Below are positions 5,869 through 9,736 of a stretch of 9,736 nucleotides of DNA, piece by piece (position 1 is the stretch's first letter; each line of letters begins with the position of its first letter). The notes below the pieces were generated by a model. That model did not search any database and was not told the origin of the DNA. It saw only the letters and a program-made list of their open reading frames with translations. This DNA comes from an uncultured Flavobacteriales bacterium (GTDB taxonomy: Bacteria; Bacteroidota; Bacteroidia; Flavobacteriales_D; Sanyastnellaceae), in contig CALKYI010000438.1 in NCBI GenBank assembly GCA_938003665.1, positions 1 through 9,736 on the forward strand, given 5' to 3'. The translations under genes were made by a program, and so were the position numbers.

Positions 5869-8800
5869 ATGGAGGTCAAGTTTGCGAAGAAGGGGTTTCA
5901 TGTGGTGAAAGCGAGCGCTGGTTCAGGCAAAACGTACCGTTTGGTGCGCGATTACCTCGCCTGTTGCTTGTGGGAGAATAACCCGCATTACTTCCGGCAC
6001 ATCCTCGCCATCACCTTCACCAACCTTGCGGCTCAGGAAATGAAAGAGCGCATCCTGAGTGATGTCCGGGAAGTGGCCGAAGGCCGAGGTTCCATGCACA
6101 GTTCATTGCTCGAAATCATCCCCATCGCTGCGGAAGAGCTCGAGCGACGGGCACGTGCATTGGGGGAGGCGATGATGCACCGCTACGAGGACTTCAGCGT
6201 CATGACCATCGACAGTTTTGTCAACCGGTTGGTCCGCAGCTTCAGCAAGGATTTGCAGTGGGAGGAAGACTTTCAGATCGAATTGGATGAGGATGCGCTG
6301 CTGGACGAGGCGATCTCAAGGCTGCTCAGCCGCGTGGGCCGGCCCGAGGAAAAAGCGTTGACGGCCATGCTCGAAGGCTTTGTGAGGCAACAGGTGGAGG
6401 AGGAGAAAAACGCCATCATTCGGCACCAGCTGCAGTCGTTCAGCAAGCAGGTCACGAAGGAAAACATGCAAGCGGCGCTGCACGACTTGGATCCAACGGT
6501 GTGGACCCCGGAGGCGCTGGAACAGTTCCGGAAAACCCAGCGCGAAGCCCTCCACAAGCGACGAGCGGTTCCGGTGAAAGCGGCACAAGCTGCCCTAGCG
6601 CGCATGAAGGAACTCGGATTAAGTGACAGCGATTTCAGTTACGGTGATCTGCCCAAGTGGCTCCGGCGCGTTGCCAATGGGACGGGCCGAAAAGCAACCA
6701 TCGGCAAACGACTTGCCGGTCAGCTCGAGGAATCGGTGTTTTGGTCTTCCAAGGCCTCAGACTCAACGGCAGCCCTGATTCAGGAAGCCATCCCGGATAT
6801 CGAACAAGCTGCGCAGGCCTGGCGGGAACTGTACGATGGCGAATCCGGTCGGGTCTTCAAACTGGAAGAGCACCTGCAACAGCGGGTGAGCTTGATCGGC
6901 ACCCTCGGCTTGATCCGCGATGAACTAGCGGCTGTCGAGCGGGAAAAAAACGTACGTCTGCTGTCTACCCTCAACCGGGAAATCGCCGCCATCGTGCGGG
7001 ACAATCCGGCGCCGTTCATCTACGAGCGCATCGGTAACCGGTACCGCAACCTCTTCATCGATGAGTTCCAGGACACATCGATTACCCAGTGGCACAACTT
7101 GATTCAGCTCTTTGAACACCTGGTCTCATTGGATGAAATGGGAATGGTTGTGGGCGATGGCAAACAGGCCATCTACCGCTGGCGCAACGGCAACTACGAA
7201 CAACTCGAAGCCTTGCCTGGCCTCATTGGCAACCCAGGCCCGGCGCTCGTCGACGCAGCACAGGCCTTGAAGCGCGCCCATCTCCCAGCGACATTGAAAT
7301 TCAACCGCCGTTCCGGGGCGGCCATTGTGGATTGGAACAACAAATGGTTTGCGAGTGTTCAGCGCCACCTCCCGGAGTCATTGCAGGGGGTGTACGATGA
7401 CGTCCATCAGACCGCCACGGCCAAGCATCAAGGCCATGTGCATCTGGCCTGTTTGGTCCAAGAAGAAGGCGTTGGCAAACAAGACCAGCGCAACGCTTGG
7501 GTCGTGGAACGCATCCTTGCCCACACCGGAGGGTCCTTGGAAGAAGTGGGAGGAACCAAGCGCTATGTGGCCCCTGCGGATGCGGCGGATCATTTCCTTT
7601 TGTCGGACATCGTGGTGCTGCTCCGACGCAACAAGGATGGCGCCGCGCTTGCTCAACACCTCATGGACTGCGGCATCACCCCGTGGACGTCGGAGAGCTT
7701 GCATTTGGGCCGTCACCCGGTAACGCTGGCGGTGGTGGCGCTGCTGCGTTCGGTGCTCGATCCGGAGAATCCTGCCCACGTGTTGACGTTTGCCCAGAAC
7801 TACTGTGCGATTGACCGAACGGTGTCGGAAGCCGAGTTGCTGCGAAGCCACCGCACCGAAACGACGTACCTCGGATCGGACGGAAAGGAGCGCACACGCA
7901 GCGCCCTGGAGTCGCGCGCTCTGTTCAACGCCGTGGCGCCCGATTTGCATCCGTGGGAATTGGTGACGGCGCCGTTGACCTTGCTCGTGGGCCATTGCTT
8001 CGAGGCCCTCGGATGGTCGAATCGGTTCCCGGCCTACACAGAAGGCATGCTCGAGCTGGTGCACGAAGTCGTGACCCAACGCCGGGGCACCTTGAAGGAA
8101 TTTTTATCCCACTGGGATCGCCGCGGGCACAAGCGCAGCATCCGGGTGAGCGGCGCGCAAGATGCCGTTCAAATCATGACGCCCCACAAGGCCAAAGGGC
8201 TGGATTTCAAGGTGGTCATAGCCCCGGTGCATCCGGAAAAAATCGACCGGTTCAAGGACGAAATTCCGGTTCAGTTGGACGCCGCGCAATTCGGGCTTCC
8301 GGCGGCGCTCTTGCGGGACAGCGACCTGAAAGACACGGTCATGGAGCAAGAGCGTCAAGCTGAAATCGACCGGACCGTCTTGGATGCGTTGAACGTGGCC
8401 TATGTGGCTGCGACACGGGCGGTGGACCGGCTGGACATCGGTCTTGAGTTTGACAAAGAACCCGCATCCGATATGGCCATTCAAACCCTCCCGCAGTTGC
8501 TGTGGAAAGGGTGGCAAGAAGCGTTCCCTGAGCGCGTGACAAGCGCCGATGTGTTGGACAATTTTGGAGTTTTCGACCGAAAAGAGGAGGAGGCCGAGGA
8601 AACCGCAGTTGGCGCCGATCATGAGCAGCTCCTCGAGTTGGGCCAGCCCTACGGCCAGCACATTGCTCGTCCCAAAATGCACTGGGCTGCACTCGCATCG
8701 GAAGGGGAATGGACGCCCATTGAACACGGGAATGCGGTGCACGGGTTATTGGGCGAACTGAAGCACGCCGGGGATTGGCCGGGTCTCAAGGAACGGATGG

Positions 8801-9162
8801 AGCAGGCCAACCTTTGGACCCAGCAACAACGGGCGTCCGTTGCATCCTTGATCGAATCCATCCTCAATGGAGCCGAGACCAAGCGGTTTTTCGAAGCCGA
8901 TGCCACAGAGGTGTTCGCCGAACGCACCGTGCACTTCGGGAACGGCGAGTTGGGCCGCCCCGATCGGGTGGTGCGCCTTGATGGTGTCTGGCATGTGGTC
9001 GATTTCAAAACCGGGAAGGACCGGGACAAAGACAAGGCCCAGGTGGCCGGGTATTGCGAAGTCCTCAGTGCCATGCACCCAGACGATTCCGTGAAGGGCT
9101 GGCTCATTTACACAGAGACCATGCAACTCGTGGATGTACCCGTGCTGTTCGGCGCTTCTTAA
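5869..9162 (+). CDS. AddA/RecB-like UvrD-family helicase-nuclease
   Basis: A 1097-residue cytoplasmic DNA-repair enzyme with an SF1A helicase followed by a RecB-type nuclease. Walker A is AGSGKT (Lys21), then motif Ia ITFTNLAAQEMKERI, and Walker B DEFQD (398-402). Motif III is VGDGKQAIYRWRNG (Asp430), motif IV FNRRS (478-482), motif V MTPHKAKGLDFKVV (about 771-784) and motif VI YVAATRA (Arg850). The nuclease has His958 (GNAVHG), Asp1032 (GRPDR), Asp1045/Lys1047 (VDFKTG) and Gln1058 with Tyr1062 (QVAGY), the complete PD-(D/E)xK set. Such enzymes unwind and resect double-strand ends for recombination and degrade foreign linear DNA. The length suits Bacteroidota AddA-like proteins. ATG 5869 is chosen because it places the Walker A Lys at residue 21. 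A GTG at 5833 would add 12 residues but lies inside a palindrome. No AddB/RecC-like partner is adjacent. Confidence 0.93.
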   Translation: MEVKFAKKGFHVVKASAGSGKTYRLVRDYLACCLWENNPHYFRHILAITFTNLAAQEMKERILSDVREVAEGRGSMHSSLLEIIPIAAEELERRARALGEAMMHRYEDFSVMTIDSFVNRLVRSFSKDLQWEEDFQIELDEDALLDEAISRLLSRVGRPEEKALTAMLEGFVRQQVEEEKNAIIRHQLQSFSKQVTKENMQAALHDLDPTVWTPEALEQFRKTQREALHKRRAVPVKAAQAALARMKELGLSDSDFSYGDLPKWLRRVANGTGRKATIGKRLAGQLEESVFWSSKASDSTAALIQEAIPDIEQAAQAWRELYDGESGRVFKLEEHLQQRVSLIGTLGLIRDELAAVEREKNVRLLSTLNREIAAIVRDNPAPFIYERIGNRYRNLFIDEFQDTSITQWHNLIQLFEHLVSLDEMGMVVGDGKQAIYRWRNGNYEQLEALPGLIGNPGPALVDAAQALKRAHLPATLKFNRRSGAAIVDWNNKWFASVQRHLPESLQGVYDDVHQTATAKHQGHVHLACLVQEEGVGKQDQRNAWVVERILAHTGGSLEEVGGTKRYVAPADAADHFLLSDIVVLLRRNKDGAALAQHLMDCGITPWTSESLHLGRHPVTLAVVALLRSVLDPENPAHVLTFAQNYCAIDRTVSEAELLRSHRTETTYLGSDGKERTRSALESRALFNAVAPDLHPWELVTAPLTLLVGHCFEALGWSNRFPAYTEGMLELVHEVVTQRRGTLKEFLSHWDRRGHKRSIRVSGAQDAVQIMTPHKAKGLDFKVVIAPVHPEKIDRFKDEIPVQLDAAQFGLPAALLRDSDLKDTVMEQERQAEIDRTVLDALNVAYVAATRAVDRLDIGLEFDKEPASDMAIQTLPQLLWKGWQEAFPERVTSADVLDNFGVFDRKEEEAEETAVGADHEQLLELGQPYGQHIARPKMHWAALASEGEWTPIEHGNAVHGLLGELKHAGDWPGLKERMEQANLWTQQQRASVASLIESILNGAETKRFFEADATEVFAERTVHFGNGELGRPDRVVRLDGVWHVVDFKTGKDRDKDKAQVAGYCEVLSAMHPDDSVKGWLIYTETMQLVDVPVLFGAS

Positions 9163-9213
9163 AGCCGCAACTTCGCAGTGGGTTTCCTAACTTGCTACTT
9201 CAAGCCTGATTCG
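9163..9213. other. Short intergenic gap, no clear signal
   Basis: These 51 bases separate the helicase-nuclease stop (TAA 9160-9162) from the next ATG. I see no hairpin followed by a T-tract, and no good Shine-Dalgarno sequence, which is normal for Bacteroidota. TAACTTG (9188-9194) loosely resembles a -7 element but lacks one T, so I do not call it a promoter. Read-through from the upstream gene is possible. Confidence 0.5.
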
Positions 9214-9736
9214 ATGAAAAAAGCCTGCCTGTTCGCGTGCTGCGCCTTCCTGAGTGGCGTGCTGTTGGCCCAGCATTCCACGCCGAATGCACCTTTGTTC
9301 CAAAAAGGGTTCCCGGTGCCTCAAGCCCAGCCTGATCCTTCGGTGGAAATCCGTGCAGAAGCCTGCGCACCTGCGACAGCCCTCCGAGATTTGGAATGGA
9401 ACAATGTGCGCGCCCTCATCGAAAACGCCGGGGCGCTGTGGTACGACCGTGCGATTGACAAAGGGGCCTTCATGGTGCCGAAAGAGGAGGGGGTGTCTGT
9501 AGTCTACGGCGGAGCTTTGTGGTTGGGCGGAATCAGCCCTGACCAGCAACTGAAGTTAGCCGCTGTGCGGTACCGGAACGTCGGTAATGATTTCTGGCCC
9601 GGCCCACTGACCAACACGGGTGCGGCGGAAGTGGACCCGACGACATGCGAACAGTACGACCGGTTCACCATCACCCAGCGAGCAGACGCCATGCGCCACC
9701 GACAGTACTTCGATTGCATCGCCGACCCCGAGTGCG
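9214..9736 (+). CDS. Secreted conserved Bacteroidota protein, 3' end beyond the right edge
   Basis: An open frame of 174 codons starts at ATG 9214 and continues past the window end. It opens with a signal peptide: Lys2-Lys3, a hydrophobic and cysteine-rich core (Cys5, Cys9, Cys10), and probable cleavage after LLA (VLLA|QHS). The mature start contains a segment typical of large exported Bacteroidota proteins: WNNVRALIENAG, then GGALWLGGISPDQQLKLAAV and VRYRNVGNDFWPGPL, with later Cys pairs (DPTTCEQYD and FDCIADPEC). I recognise this as a recurring uncharacterised family that generally carries a C-terminal type IX sorting domain, which here would lie beyond the edge. Molecular function is unknown. 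Three lysines or arginines and the short leader support this start. It lies 51 bases after the helicase-nuclease gene on the same strand. Confidence 0.82.
   Translation, partial: MKKACLFACCAFLSGVLLAQHSTPNAPLFQKGFPVPQAQPDPSVEIRAEACAPATALRDLEWNNVRALIENAGALWYDRAIDKGAFMVPKEEGVSVVYGGALWLGGISPDQQLKLAAVRYRNVGNDFWPGPLTNTGAAEVDPTTCEQYDRFTITQRADAMRHRQYFDCIADPEC

Noticed and set aside
7378..8742. Minus-strand frames of 212-233 codons inside the helicase-nuclease gene
   Set aside because: They are antisense to conserved helicase motifs. Composition (rich in Arg, His, Gln) looks like the reverse of GC-rich coding sequence.

Overview
The window looks like a chromosomal segment of a Bacteroidota bacterium, probably Flavobacteriales-like with a fairly high GC content (about 55-60% by eye). 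Support comes from a giant secreted PKD-repeat protein, a second secreted protein of a type common in Bacteroidota, a Bacteroidota-style AddA/RecB-like helicase-nuclease (KQAIYRWRNG motif), poor Shine-Dalgarno sequences and a TAnnTTTG-type -7 box. Nothing identifies a genus. There are no RNA genes, insertion sequences or CRISPR arrays, and no gene-free stretch exceeds 80 bases.

Layout. Positions 1-5794 hold four genes on the minus strand, in transcription order: an MbnP-like copper-binding lipoprotein (5794-5024), an MbnH/MauG-like di-heme lipoprotein (5027-3912), a CxxCxxCC metal-binding protein (3915-3418), and a very large PKD-domain secreted protein whose C-terminus lies beyond the left edge (3363-1). 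The first three are joined by 4-base stop/start overlaps (ATGA, then TTGA) and almost certainly form one translationally coupled operon. The PKD gene follows after 54 bases. A short divergent intergenic region (5795-5868) carries a -7-like promoter box and overlapping inverted repeats. On the plus strand are the AddA/RecB-like helicase-nuclease (5869-9162) and the start of another secreted protein that runs off the right edge (9214-9736).

How the genes fit together. In characterised MbnP/MbnH pairs, MbnH oxidises a tryptophan of MbnP to kynurenine and the modified MbnP then binds copper. Here the pair sits without visible methanobactin genes and is coupled to a cysteine-cluster protein, which suggests an envelope copper-handling module. 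That role is inferred. The PKD protein and the right-edge protein are probably exported to the surface or medium, plausibly by type IX secretion, but their C-terminal sorting domains are outside the window. The helicase-nuclease is a DNA double-strand-break repair enzyme with no evident link to its neighbours.

The most interesting items are the compact mbnP-mbnH-CxxCxxCC operon with its operator-like palindromes, the exact 249-bp/498-bp two-type periodicity of the PKD array, and a perfect 12-bp inverted repeat bracketing the PKD gene's start codon. I saw no wholly unknown system that I could defend.
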